Shown: positions 16,358 through 22,954 of the stretch, piece after piece | How the letters are laid out: the number at the start of each line of letters is the position of its first letter | Numbering within the stretch: position 1 is the stretch's first letter | Assembly: GCA_945787305.1 (NCBI GenBank) | Contig: CALZIH010000011.1 | Coordinates: 1-22,954, forward strand | Direction of reading: 5' to 3' | Length of the DNA stretch: 22,954 nucleotides | Source: an uncultured Desulfobulbaceae bacterium | GTDB taxonomy: Bacteria; Desulfobacterota; Desulfobulbia; Desulfobulbales; Desulfobulbaceae | Position numbers and translations under genes: made by a program | Notes under the pieces: model-generated | Seen by the model: only the letters and a program-made list of their open reading frames with translations | What the model was told of the DNA's origin: nothing | Database searches by the model: none

Positions 16358-16834
16358 ATGTATAGCAACATTGGTGTGAAATGTATTGTTCTGCTTGCAG
16401 CTCTCAATTCGACCTGCTTCGCTCAGACGGAGCATTATATTGGGAAAACAATAGATAGTCTTGTAGACAATACTTCTGACCAGTGGCTCTCCCGGGATGA
16501 GTTTGTGGCGCTTGTCAGTGACAACATACTTGTAGGTGAATCCGCTAGCACTAAGTGGTTCGGAGTGTATTATAAAAAGTATATGCATGCCGATGGCAGA
16601 ATAACCCTAAAGATTTACAGTAAAGGCAGTGATAAGCTCTTAAAAGAAATTACCGACAAGACATGGTCTGTGCAGCCGGATGGAACCTGGTGTACGATAG
16701 AAGACGATGTCAGGCATTGTGATAAAAAAGTATATAAGATTGGCAATACCTATGTAAGCGTACTCAAGAAGAATGGAAAAATAAATGGATTCTGGTCGGT
16801 AGAAAATGGGTCTGATGCAGCGGAAGAGCACTGA
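16358..16834 (+). CDS. Small exported protein of unknown function (Cys pair, beta-rich)
   Basis: A 158-residue protein with a good ribosome site (AAAGGG about 6 bases before the ATG) and an N-terminal signal sequence; hydrophobic about 8-20, likely cleavage after CFA before QTEH. The mature part is strand-rich, with repeated Lys, Gly and Trp, and two cysteines about 11 residues apart (GTWC and RHC) that could form a disulfide in the periplasm. The pattern of Gly-x-Trp-Cys and Tyr-rich strands recalls small secreted proteins of the DUF995 type, but I cannot confirm this. It lies 147 bases after shc on the same strand, and its link to hopanoids is unknown. A weak terminator follows. Confidence 0.7.
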   Translation: MYSNIGVKCIVLLAALNSTCFAQTEHYIGKTIDSLVDNTSDQWLSRDEFVALVSDNILVGESASTKWFGVYYKKYMHADGRITLKIYSKGSDKLLKEITDKTWSVQPDGTWCTIEDDVRHCDKKVYKIGNTYVSVLKKNGKINGFWSVENGSDAAEEH

Positions 16835-16856
16835 ATACGTAACTTGAAAATACCCC

Positions 16857-16878
16857 ATGGAATTTGCTCCATTTTTTG
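16857..16878 (+). terminator. Weak rho-independent terminator candidate
   Basis: ATGGA (16857-16861) can pair with TCCAT (16868-16872) across a six-base loop. A run of T residues follows directly (TTTTTTG). The stem is only 5 bp, so it is marginal, but it lies about 25 bases after the stop of the small exported gene, where a terminator is expected. Confidence 0.4.
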
Positions 16879-17416
16879 TCTTTTGCACCTCATCGTGTTA
16901 GAGAAAGTTTGACCATGATGACTCTTGCAAGCCATATCACGTCTCTCCGTTTCCTCCATCACCTCGTCCTACCTCTGTCTCCCCATTTCGGGTGAAATTA
17001 AATTGCCTTCTTTTAGAGGTTCTTATTTGTGCTTAAAACTGTTGCAATGTATGTGAAGGGACCGGGAATACAAGTTCACGGGTCAATCATGTTGTCCGGC
17101 CATTTTTTTTTCATAAACCAAAGGGGCTGATTTTTTTATTTTTTTCCAAGAATAATATTTTATTTCGAGTTATACAGATAAATAATAAGACCTGTTCACT
17201 ATTAGAATGAATTGATGTTTACTGTGTTAAGCTGAGAAGAGGAAAATACCGCAATCAGATAATTTTGCTGGAACGTTGATGATGTGCAGCCTGAGACATT
17301 CTGAAGAGTAACGGGCAAATGCTTGAACGAAGATTATGTTCTTAGATTAGCGCAACAGTATCAATAACGGATGAAATGGTTTCATCCGCTAAAGCAACCA
17401 ATAAAGGAGAATGAAA
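16879..17416. other. Non-coding gap upstream of the secreted Gly/Val-rich gene
   Basis: Apart from the terminator above and the hairpin at 17368-17388, I see no gene. The region is AT-rich, with long T runs at about 17104-17152. No tRNA or recognisable riboswitch core is visible. It may contain the promoter and leader of the gene at 17417. Confidence 0.5.
17368..17388 (+). promoter_or_regulatory. Perfect leader hairpin before a ribosome site
   Basis: CGGATGAAA (17368-17376) pairs perfectly with TTTCATCCG (17380-17388) over a three-base loop TGG. The AAAGGAG ribosome site starts 14 bases later (17403-17409). There is no T run after it, so it is not a standard terminator. A 5'-stabilising hairpin, a protein site, or a dyad operator would fit. 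Confidence 0.5.
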
Positions 17417-17860
17417 ATGAAAAACAACAGACGGATTTTTTTGTATTTTGTAGTCATGGCAGCAGTTGTATTGTTTTCATCGTCAGCCATAGCGAGTGAT
17501 GCCAAACCATCCGGTACAGTTACCATCGACTCCAAATCAGTCGCACTCGGTGTTGGTGTCCAGTGGGGTGGTGGAGTTCTAACCTTTCAAGGTAAGGAAT
17601 ATGCTTTCAAAATAAATGGCCTTTCGGTGGTTGATCTAGGCGTCTCTGAAATATCAGCGACAGGCGAAGTGTATCACCTTGAGAAAGTCGAGGATTTTGT
17701 AGGAACGTTTACTTCTGCCGAAGCTGGTATCGCTGTTGGTGGTGGAGTCGGTGCAGTAGCAATGAAAAATCAGAATGGTGTAGTGATGAAACTGACATCT
17801 ACTAAAGCGGGCCTCAAGTTGAAATTAGCTCCGGAAGGAATCAAGGTACAGATGAAATAA
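17417..17860 (+). CDS. Small secreted Gly/Val-rich protein of unknown function
   Basis: A 147-residue protein. ATG 17417 is chosen because AAAGGAG ends 7 bases before it; another ATG at 17411 is too close to the ribosome site. A signal sequence (hydrophobic about 7-25) ends SSAIASDAKP. The mature chain alternates short strands with Gly-rich turns: VALGVGVQWGGGVLTFQG, FKINGLSVVDLGVSEISATG, GIAVGGGVGAVAMKNQNGV. From memory, short exported proteins with this WG-GxLTxxGK-GLSVxDxGV pattern are widespread in proteobacteria with no known role, and the name used (EipA/DUF1134-like) is uncertain. No Cys, so not a lipoprotein. It stands alone between long gaps and is followed by a strong hairpin. Confidence 0.75.
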   Translation: MKNNRRIFLYFVVMAAVVLFSSSAIASDAKPSGTVTIDSKSVALGVGVQWGGGVLTFQGKEYAFKINGLSVVDLGVSEISATGEVYHLEKVEDFVGTFTSAEAGIAVGGGVGAVAMKNQNGVVMKLTSTKAGLKLKLAPEGIKVQMK

Positions 17861-18677
17861 TCTTGTTTCTGAGCAGTACCAGGTCACCGCAACGAGGAAC
17901 AACCATGTCCTCGTTGCGGCACGTTGATATGTTGATATAATAGGGTGCCCGAGTGTTGGTTTAGTACAAGGAGTTTATGAATACTGTTGTTCGGGGAAAA
18001 AGAGCGACCTCGACAACAAACGACTGTAACAATATAAAAATTTTAGCAGGAGGTCGATCGACAACGAATACAAGCTGAAACGCCGGTTAGACTACCATGA
18101 ATTTACCCCTTTTCTCCCGCCACCGAGTTCATAATTTTCTTTTCTTTTATATTCACCTCCCGGTGGAGTCCTTTGCTGAGCGGTGCCAGTAGCACATTTG
18201 TCATGGGTGCTTTTCTTACGGCAGTAGTTGTTGTCAGACTGACTGAAAGATGGTAATGGTTCGCAATGCTGGCAATATTGCTGGACTTGTAAAAAGTCAA
18301 AAACGCAAATCGCACAGTACGGAAAAACAATTAGTTATAACCTGTCCGCCGTCGGTGTGAGGCTTTTTACAACACCGACAATATTCGTGGCAGCCGTGGT
18401 TTTTTCAGGGGAAGTTTTTCAACGCAACCACCTGCCGGAGGCATAAACCTTGCGACCACGGATATTGATAAAAAAAAATGGAATATTATGCTGGAGGGGC
18501 ATCTATATACCCTGTACGGTGAAGCGGAAGATTCTTGCTTGAAATGGTGCCCGCTAATTGCACCAAAAAAAATGCTAGCGTAGCTTGCAGGTGTTATCCT
18601 GTTTTGCAGGAAGAAAATCAAGCCCTGGAAAAGGTCTGGGAAAAAAAATAAAATCACTTAAAAGGAGGGTAATGACG
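17861..18677. other. 817-base region with no clear gene but several hairpins
   Basis: The 12-bp hairpin at 17887-17919 is the main structure. A 7-bp dyad CGACCTC/GAGGTCG spans 18005-18056. A perfect AGGAGG at 18048-18053 has no start codon after it. Another dyad GTCGGTGT/ACACCGAC spans 18351-18379. Short open frames (a 75-codon one on the minus strand at 18103-18330 and some of 30-40 codons on the plus strand) lack ribosome sites and family features. Decayed coding sequence, a small RNA or a regulatory leader are all possible. Confidence 0.4.
17887..17919 (+). terminator. Strong 12-bp hairpin, possible terminator without U tract
   Basis: CCGCAACGAGGA (17887-17898) pairs perfectly with TCCTCGTTGCGG (17908-17919) over a nine-base loop. 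It sits 26 bases after the stop of the secreted Gly/Val-rich gene. The following bases are CACGTTGATA, so the T run of a classical terminator is missing. It could end or stabilise the transcript. Confidence 0.55.
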
Positions 18678-19082
18678 ATGACTAAAGGCAACATATGGAA
18701 AAGTTTGACTCTTTCGGCGTGTATACTGGTGGGATCGGTTTTGCCGGCAGCAGCTCTTGAAAAAGAAGATTTTAACTTTCATACTACAGAAGACCTCTAT
18801 AGCCTCTGCTCTGTACCCCAGAGTCACGGGGAAGATTATGTCGCGGCCTCTTATGCCTGTAGAGGATTCCTTGAGGCGACGGTTCAGTATCATGACGGCG
18901 TGAGCGACAGGAAAAATCTCAAGAGACTGGTCTGTTATCCTAAAGGTACCACGCTGGCAGAAGGAAAAGCCGCATTTATTGCATGGGTAGAGAAAAATAA
19001 AAAGAATACCGAATTAATGAATGAACTCCCGGTTATAGGTTTGGTCAGGTCGCTGGCGGACAAATATCCCTGCCCGAAATAA
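18678..19082 (+). CDS. Rap1a/Tai-family-like exported protein
   Basis: A 134-residue protein. ATG 18678 is preferred because the AGGAGGG ribosome site (18663-18669) is about 8 bases before it; an ATG at 18672 is too close. The signal sequence (hydrophobic about 8-24) ends LPAAALEKED. The mature part has the Rap1a/Tai pattern: LYSLC, then SYACRGFLEA, then LVCYPKGTTLAEGKAAFIAWVEKN, and a C-terminal SLADKYPCPK. Four cysteines would make two disulfides. Known members include T6SS amidase immunity proteins, but no amidase effector or T6SS gene is seen here, so an immunity role should not be assumed. It is followed after 58 bases by a lipoprotein gene with its own strong ribosome site, and they probably form one unit. 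Confidence 0.75.
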   Translation: MTKGNIWKSLTLSACILVGSVLPAAALEKEDFNFHTTEDLYSLCSVPQSHGEDYVAASYACRGFLEATVQYHDGVSDRKNLKRLVCYPKGTTLAEGKAAFIAWVEKNKKNTELMNELPVIGLVRSLADKYPCPK

Positions 19083-19140
19083 ATTGGGTTGTCAAATACA
19101 TCGATAATACTTTGCATAGAATTCAACCCAGGAGGATGAA

Positions 19141-19365
19141 ATGAGAACTTTGACTGTATCTATGATTTTGGCCCTTTTCCTCGTAACCGGCTGTGGTGAT
19201 ACAACAACTTCCAGATCATTAAGTGGTGCAGGGATGGGAGCTGCCGCTGGCGGTCTTGTCGGCTCATTATCAGGAAATTTTGGTGCCGGTGCAGCGATTG
19301 GTGCCGGTGTGGGGGTTGTTGGGGGGTACCTGTACGATCAGCACGAAAAAGGAAATATCGATTGA
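19141..19365 (+). CDS. Small glycine-zipper lipoprotein
   Basis: A 74-residue protein with AGGAGG five bases before the start. The N-terminus is a lipoprotein signal with the lipobox LVTGC at Cys18, so it is probably anchored in the outer membrane. The middle is a glycine zipper (GAGMGAAAGGLVGSLSGNFG, then GAGAAIGAGVGVVGGYLYDQ), like the SlyB/OsmB-type glycine-zipper proteins that insert as helical hairpins. It ends with the short charged tail HEKGNID. It lies downstream of the Rap1a-like gene. The envelope location is strongly suggested; the function is unknown. A strong hairpin follows about 90 bases later. Confidence 0.85.
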   Translation: MRTLTVSMILALFLVTGCGDTTTSRSLSGAGMGAAAGGLVGSLSGNFGAGAAIGAGVGVVGGYLYDQHEKGNID

Positions 19366-19454
19366 GCGAACAGGTCTTCCAGAGCTGAGCCCGCTGTCAT
19401 TGTTTGCTTATAACTCTCAAGCAGGATTCCTGGACAGTGCAAGCAAAAACGAAA

Positions 19455-19486
19455 AAGGCTCACAATTAATAAATATTGTGAGCCTT
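19455..19486. terminator. Strong bidirectional-type terminator hairpin
   Basis: AAGGCTCACAAT (19455-19466) pairs perfectly with ATTGTGAGCCTT (19475-19486) over an eight-base AT loop. Read on the minus strand, the stem is followed by TTTCGTTTTTG, a fair T tract; on the plus strand it is followed by GAAAATTCG. It lies between the lipoprotein gene and the antiporter gene. It probably stops plus-strand readthrough from the small envelope genes, although the better U tract is on the other strand. Confidence 0.6.
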
Positions 19487-19651
19487 GAAAATTCGATTAT
19501 GACCCGTTGAGCGCTGCAACCTCTCGAAACGGGAAAAGAATAGTTACCCATCCTTGCTTTTCATTTGGCAGTTCCTCACGTTAGGTTTATTATAGGTGTC
19601 CAGACGGGTGTATTTTTTGACCCGGATATCCTCCTCTGAGCCGGTCCACAT

Positions 19652-21568
19652 ATGGATAATTTGCCCATTTGTCTTGCCTTTGTGCTGGTCGCCCTTGCCG
19701 CTGGGCAGATCGGCCACTATTTCACTCTCGCTCGTCTCCCCCTGATCAGCGGTTTTCTGTTTACCGGCATTTTAGCTGGTCCCTATGTCCTGAATTTTAT
19801 CTCTTTTGAAACTGTTGAGAAACTGGTTTTTGTCGACCAGTTATCCCTGGCTTTTATTGCCTTTGCCGCTGGAAATGAACTTTACCTCAAGGAGCTGCGA
19901 AAACGTTATCACAGCATTTTATGGGTAACACTGTGCATTATTATTGGAACATTTACGTTAGGTTGCACCGCTGTGTTCCTGCTGGCTGACTATATACCAT
20001 TTATGCGGGAAATGCCGCCTTTGGGGCGATTTGCCGTTGCAATGCTCGCCGGTGCCATTTTGATTGCCCGGTCACCATCTTCAGTTATCGCTGTTGTCAA
20101 TGAACTGCGTGCCAGAGGGCCCTTTACCCAGACCGTACTCGGTGTCACCATGGCAAGTGATGTTGTGGTCATCGTGTTGTTTGCCATAAGCTCTTCGGTG
20201 GCTGACGCCCTGTTCACCGGTCTCGGGTTTTCTCCGAAACTCCTCGTTGTCCTCGGCATAGAGCTGACGCTTTCCCTTGTATTCAGTTATGGCTTGGCGC
20301 GACTGCTGCAATACGTTCTTTCCCTGCGTGTTGAAGGATGGATTAAAACAGGACTCATTTTGCTGAGCGGTTACAGTATATTTATTATCTCTGCCATGGT
20401 CCGCACAATCACCCACGATAAACTTCCATTTGATATCTTGTTGGAGCCACTTCTCGTCTGCATGGCAGGCAGTTTCATTGCCACCAACTACAGTGATTAT
20501 CGGGCTGAATTTAGAAAAATTCTCCAGGAAATCGGACCAGCCGTTTATGTGGTATTTTTTACCCTGACCGGAGCTTCGTTGGCGCTGGACATTCTGGCGT
20601 TGATGCTGCCGGTCGCTCTTGGACTGGTTGTGATCCGGTTGGCGGGTATTTTTATTGGCTCATTCAGTGGCGGCATGCTTGCCGGCGACTCCATGCAGCA
20701 TAACCGAATCAGCTGGATGACCTATATAACCCAGGCCGGTGTCGGTCTTGGTCTTGCAAAACAGGTGGCCGGTGAATTTCCAGAATGGGGATCAGCATTT
20801 GCAGCCCTTATGATTGCCGTTATCATCATTAATCAGCTGCTGGGGCCGGTTTTATGCAAATGGGCCATACATCGGGTAGGTGAGGCATATCCCATCACAG
20901 ATGATAAGGATTTTGGGACGTTGCGAACAACGATTATATTCGGCATGGAAAGGCAGTCCATCGCTCTTGCCAGGAAACTTGCTTCCCAGGGATGGTCGGT
21001 GAAAATTGCGGTCTTCTCAAAAGATTTTATAGAAGAGAACGTCCCGCCGGATGTGGAGATTGTCTGTATTGATGATTTGAGTAAAGAGGTGTTTCAGCAG
21101 CTGGGGGTAGAGAACGTGCATACCATTGTCGCCTTGCTCTCCGATGAGGATAATTATCGCATTTGTCAGGTCTCAAATGATCATTTTGGGGCGAGGAATC
21201 TCATTGTCCGATTGCAGGATCGAGCTAACTTTGACAGTTTTAATAATATGTTTGCCACGGTTGTTGATAGCGGGAGCGCCTTAGTCAGCCTGCTTGATCA
21301 ATTTGTACGCTCCCCAGGCGCCGTGTCACTGCTGCTTGGTATGGAGGTGAATCAGGAGGTCGAAGATATTGATGTCCTCAACCCGGATTTGCATGGTTTG
21401 CCGCTCCGTGATCTGGCTTTGCCGCTGGATACATTAGTCCTCTCTGTTAAACGGAATAATCAAGTCCTTATTTCCCATGGGTATACCCAGCTCGAAATTG
21501 GCGACCGGGTCACGGTGGTTGGTTCTCCGAAAAGTTTGAAAGAGGTGCTGTTGAAATTTAGCGGCTAA
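19652..21568 (+). CDS. CPA2-family cation/proton antiporter with RCK (TrkA-N/TrkA-C) domains
   Basis: A 638-residue protein. Residues 1-405 form about 12 membrane helices of the monovalent cation:proton antiporter-2 type, with LISGFLFTGILAGPYVL near 31, ARSPSSVIAVVNE near 139 and the Asp of MASDVVVIVLF near 169. Residues about 426-540 are an RCK/TrkA-N Rossmann-like domain and about 560-637 a TrkA-C domain (LPLRDLALPLDTLVLSV, then GDRVTVVGSP). It resembles KefB/KefC and other K+ or Na+/H+ antiporters, but the ion is not predictable. The first Rossmann loop reads GMERQS at 431-436 in place of GxGxxG, so nucleotide binding may be altered. No strong ribosome site precedes the ATG. It appears to be its own transcription unit. 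Confidence 0.9.
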   Translation: MDNLPICLAFVLVALAAGQIGHYFTLARLPLISGFLFTGILAGPYVLNFISFETVEKLVFVDQLSLAFIAFAAGNELYLKELRKRYHSILWVTLCIIIGTFTLGCTAVFLLADYIPFMREMPPLGRFAVAMLAGAILIARSPSSVIAVVNELRARGPFTQTVLGVTMASDVVVIVLFAISSSVADALFTGLGFSPKLLVVLGIELTLSLVFSYGLARLLQYVLSLRVEGWIKTGLILLSGYSIFIISAMVRTITHDKLPFDILLEPLLVCMAGSFIATNYSDYRAEFRKILQEIGPAVYVVFFTLTGASLALDILALMLPVALGLVVIRLAGIFIGSFSGGMLAGDSMQHNRISWMTYITQAGVGLGLAKQVAGEFPEWGSAFAALMIAVIIINQLLGPVLCKWAIHRVGEAYPITDDKDFGTLRTTIIFGMERQSIALARKLASQGWSVKIAVFSKDFIEENVPPDVEIVCIDDLSKEVFQQLGVENVHTIVALLSDEDNYRICQVSNDHFGARNLIVRLQDRANFDSFNNMFATVVDSGSALVSLLDQFVRSPGAVSLLLGMEVNQEVEDIDVLNPDLHGLPLRDLALPLDTLVLSVKRNNQVLISHGYTQLEIGDRVTVVGSPKSLKEVLLKFSG

Positions 21569-21915
21569 CCAACGCAACCTGTTCAAGTGTTAGGTGATCT
21601 ACATGAAGAAACTTATCGAGCCTATAACGTCCCTGATGATAAGGTTGCAGAACATGCCTCGAAAAAAGTCTCTGTAAAGGCGAAAGAATAACGAATTCGG
21701 ATTAGGAATCGAATTGCTTCTCCCTTACCTGTATCGCATGTTGTTGCTTCATCGGTGAAAGTCCTTTTCTCTGAAATGCCACTTGATCATGCAGCATTGT
21801 GGCACTACATTAATGAGTAAGATCTTCTTAATTTTCATTCTTTTGCACAGTCATGACAGGCAGTCATGATAAGTATGCAAAACCTGATAAGGCTATAGAT
21901 TGGAAAGAGGATACA
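21569..21915. other. 347-base gap with possible small ORFs and a promoter
   Basis: Two overlapping short frames begin after the antiporter: GTG 21587 to 21691 (34 codons, in the antiporter's own frame) and ATG 21603 to 21677 (24 codons, with AGGTGA just upstream). Neither has a known family. An imperfect hairpin lies at 21694-21715 and a promoter-like site at 21783-21811. No RNA gene is recognised. Confidence 0.4.
21777..21811 (+). promoter_or_regulatory. Sigma70-type promoter with overlapping dyad
   Basis: TTGATC (21783-21788) and TACATT (21806-21811) have a 17-base spacer and match consensus at four positions each. The inverted repeat TGCCAC (21777-21782) and GTGGCA (21799-21804), 16 bases apart, brackets the -35 box and ends just before the -10 box, a position expected for an operator. 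The start of the next gene is about 105 bases downstream. Confidence 0.45.
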
Positions 21916-22242
21916 ATGAAAAATATTCAGGCCGGGCCGGGCAGTAGTCAATCTGCAATCCAAATATCAACAGTCGTGCTTCAGCCCGAGCAGCCGGTGG
22001 CAGGATTTACCGAAGCCAAGGAGATCGCAGATAGCGTAGCCGGCAAACGGTTGGATGATTTTATGCTCATGTCCTGGTACGATAAAGACCGCAACTTTGA
22101 ATCTCCGAAAAGCGCCGGTGAGTGTCACCAAGATTGCTCTACTCCTGGCTATGTTGATTACGGTCTTCACCATGGGGCCACACTCAAGGTCGATGTAGAA
22201 AAAGGTCGGTTTGTGTTTTTTTACGCCCCGGTACATTGGTAA
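21916..22242 (+). CDS. AF1514-like small protein of unknown function
   Basis: A 108-residue soluble protein with no signal or membrane segment. ATG 21916 is chosen because AGAGGA lies four bases before it; an in-frame ATG at 21853 would add 21 residues without a ribosome site. The core reads DDFMLMSWYDKDRNFESP, then ECHQDCSTPGYVDYGLHHGATLKVD and GRFVFFYAPV. From memory this fits a small family named after Archaeoglobus AF1514 and seen in sulfate reducers and other anaerobes; its function is unknown. I am moderately sure of the family. The two cysteines and nearby His residues of ECHQDC might bind a metal. It is 34 bases upstream of the next gene, probably in the same operon. Confidence 0.7.
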   Translation: MKNIQAGPGSSQSAIQISTVVLQPEQPVAGFTEAKEIADSVAGKRLDDFMLMSWYDKDRNFESPKSAGECHQDCSTPGYVDYGLHHGATLKVDVEKGRFVFFYAPVHW

Positions 22243-22276
22243 TAATTCGTTAACATTGAACAAGAAGGAGGAGCAC

Positions 22277-22954
22277 ATGGATACCTTAACCCATCCCCCC
22301 CACCTGAAACTTCAGGAGATGTGTGACTGTTACCTGGAGACCGACTTCCCCCGGCAATTAATGGCCATGGCTGATTCAACCAGCACCGAATTCATGGAAG
22401 ACGGCTACAAGTACCTGGCTCTTGCCCTTCTTGAGGCAACCACTGAAAAGGCAAAAAAACTCTCTTTTGTGAAGGGCGAGGATTCTGCTCTGGTAATGGC
22501 CAGGGCATCTGATCGTGAAATAGAGTTGCCGGCGCCGTCACTGGAAATCATGGGCGCTGTGATAAGCATTATTCGTCATATCCTTCATATTGAAGACGAT
22601 GAAGGCAGCAGTCAGCTGATTCTGGGGTTGAAAACCGGTCAGCTTGATCTTGCGGTCAGCGTGAAGAGAGATGGACAAACAGAACGCCTTGAAATCGGCT
22701 TTCCGGAGCTTGAGAGTACAAAATCTGTGAGGAGGCGGCCTGTAGACGCAGCAATGCCAGTAAAGGATTCACTTGATATCTGTCCCCAGTGCGGGGAGAC
22801 TTACTGGAAATGTGGCGAGTGTAAGTTTACATTTACCGCTGCGAGTCCGCCAAGGAAGTGTCCAGGATGTGGAGAAGAATGCGATTTTCGCAACATTACC
22901 TGTTATACGCCGGATTGTGGCGGCCCTGGAAATATCGATCCAAGGCTGGTTTAA
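22277..22954 (+). CDS. Protein with rubredoxin-like/zinc-ribbon C-terminus, unknown function
   Basis: A 225-residue protein with a strong AAGGAGG ribosome site. ATG 22277 is chosen over an upstream in-frame ATG at 22211 that would overlap the preceding gene. Residues 1-150 are an acidic helical domain (ALALLEATTEKAKK, then the hydrophobic IMGAVISIIRHILHIED) with no known match. Residues 169-214 hold nine cysteines: CPQCG (169, 172), CGEC (179, 182), CPGCG (195, 198), then 202, 209 and 214. The part WKCGECKFTFTAASPPRKCPGC resembles the rubredoxin-like end of rubrerythrins, and the tail CYTPDCGGPGNIDPRL is one I remember from anaerobe proteins. One or two metal sites (Fe or Zn) are likely. Its stop codon is the last three bases of the window. 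Confidence 0.75.
   Translation: MDTLTHPPHLKLQEMCDCYLETDFPRQLMAMADSTSTEFMEDGYKYLALALLEATTEKAKKLSFVKGEDSALVMARASDREIELPAPSLEIMGAVISIIRHILHIEDDEGSSQLILGLKTGQLDLAVSVKRDGQTERLEIGFPELESTKSVRRRPVDAAMPVKDSLDICPQCGETYWKCGECKFTFTAASPPRKCPGCGEECDFRNITCYTPDCGGPGNIDPRLV

Noticed and set aside
17053..17084. Interleaved pairings GTGAA/TTCAC and GACC/GGTC resembling an RNA pseudoknot
   Set aside because: The stems are only 5 and 4 bp in a long non-coding stretch, which is expected by chance.
17260..17330. CTGAGA (17291-17296) as part of a thiamine riboswitch
   Set aside because: The other conserved TPP-riboswitch segments and stems are missing, and the downstream gene has no thiamine link.
18103..18330. 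Minus-strand 75-codon open frame in the gene-poor stretch
   Set aside because: No ribosome site, no signal or domain, and a composition unlike the neighbouring genes.
18678..19082. T6SS immunity protein, as suggested by the Rap1a/Tai pattern
   Set aside because: No amidase effector or secretion gene is nearby, and the family is broader than immunity proteins.
21800..21815. TGGCAC at 21800-21805 as a sigma54 promoter
   Set aside because: The -12 element (TTGCA or TTGCT) is absent at the required spacing; the sequence there is TAATG.
1..22954. CRISPR array, insertion sequence, tRNA or rRNA genes
   Set aside because: No regularly spaced repeats, transposase motifs, terminal inverted repeats or recognisable RNA genes were found.

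Overview
The window is a Gram-negative envelope-lipid region. Its core is a dispersed hopanoid locus, from about 190 to 16210. It carries MEP-pathway genes (ispH, dxs), the cyclase (shc), the side-chain enzymes (hpnH, hpnG), the epimerase-like hpnA, and a transport set (mlaA, hpnL, hpnN and an mlaC/hpnM-type gene). The DUF116 protein beside hpnH, the small AF1514-like protein and the rubredoxin-like cysteine tail at the right end all suggest an anaerobic, sulfur-metabolising bacterium of the Desulfobacterota, perhaps near the Desulfobulbales. That placement is inferred from gene content; no marker gene fixes it.

Layout. Positions 193-3117: ispH and dxs, supplying isoprenoid precursors. Positions 3338-5214: mlaA and hpnA. 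Positions 5226-6350: a minus-strand, membrane-anchored sulfotransferase, which is not a usual member of a hopanoid cluster. Positions 6461-10122: hpnL-hpnN. Positions 10134-10748: mlaC/hpnM on the minus strand. Positions 11308-13234: DUF116-hpnH. Positions 13202-14017: hpnG on the minus strand, its 3' end overlapping hpnH. Positions 14216-16210: shc. The genes change direction repeatedly, so this is several transcription units and not one operon. The squalene-forming genes (hpnC/D/E or sqs) are not in the window.

Positions 16358-19365 are lower in gene density and AT-richer. They hold four small exported proteins: a secreted protein with a Cys pair, a secreted Gly/Val-rich protein, a Rap1a/Tai-like protein and a glycine-zipper lipoprotein. 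Long gaps with strong hairpins separate some of them. Positions 19652-21568 encode a CPA2-type cation/proton antiporter fused to RCK domains. The right end (21916-22954) is a likely two-gene unit: an AF1514-like small protein and a protein with a Cys-rich rubredoxin-like tail that ends exactly at the window edge.

How the genes fit together: IspH and Dxs feed C5 units towards squalene. Shc cyclises squalene to hopene, HpnH adds the adenosyl group, and HpnG removes adenine to begin the C35 side chain. HpnN, HpnM/MlaC and MlaA are the expected route for moving hopanoids or phospholipids between the membranes. The sulfotransferase and the DUF116 protein are the two pieces with no assigned place. 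They are the best candidates for undescribed chemistry here, but nothing in the sequence proves a link.
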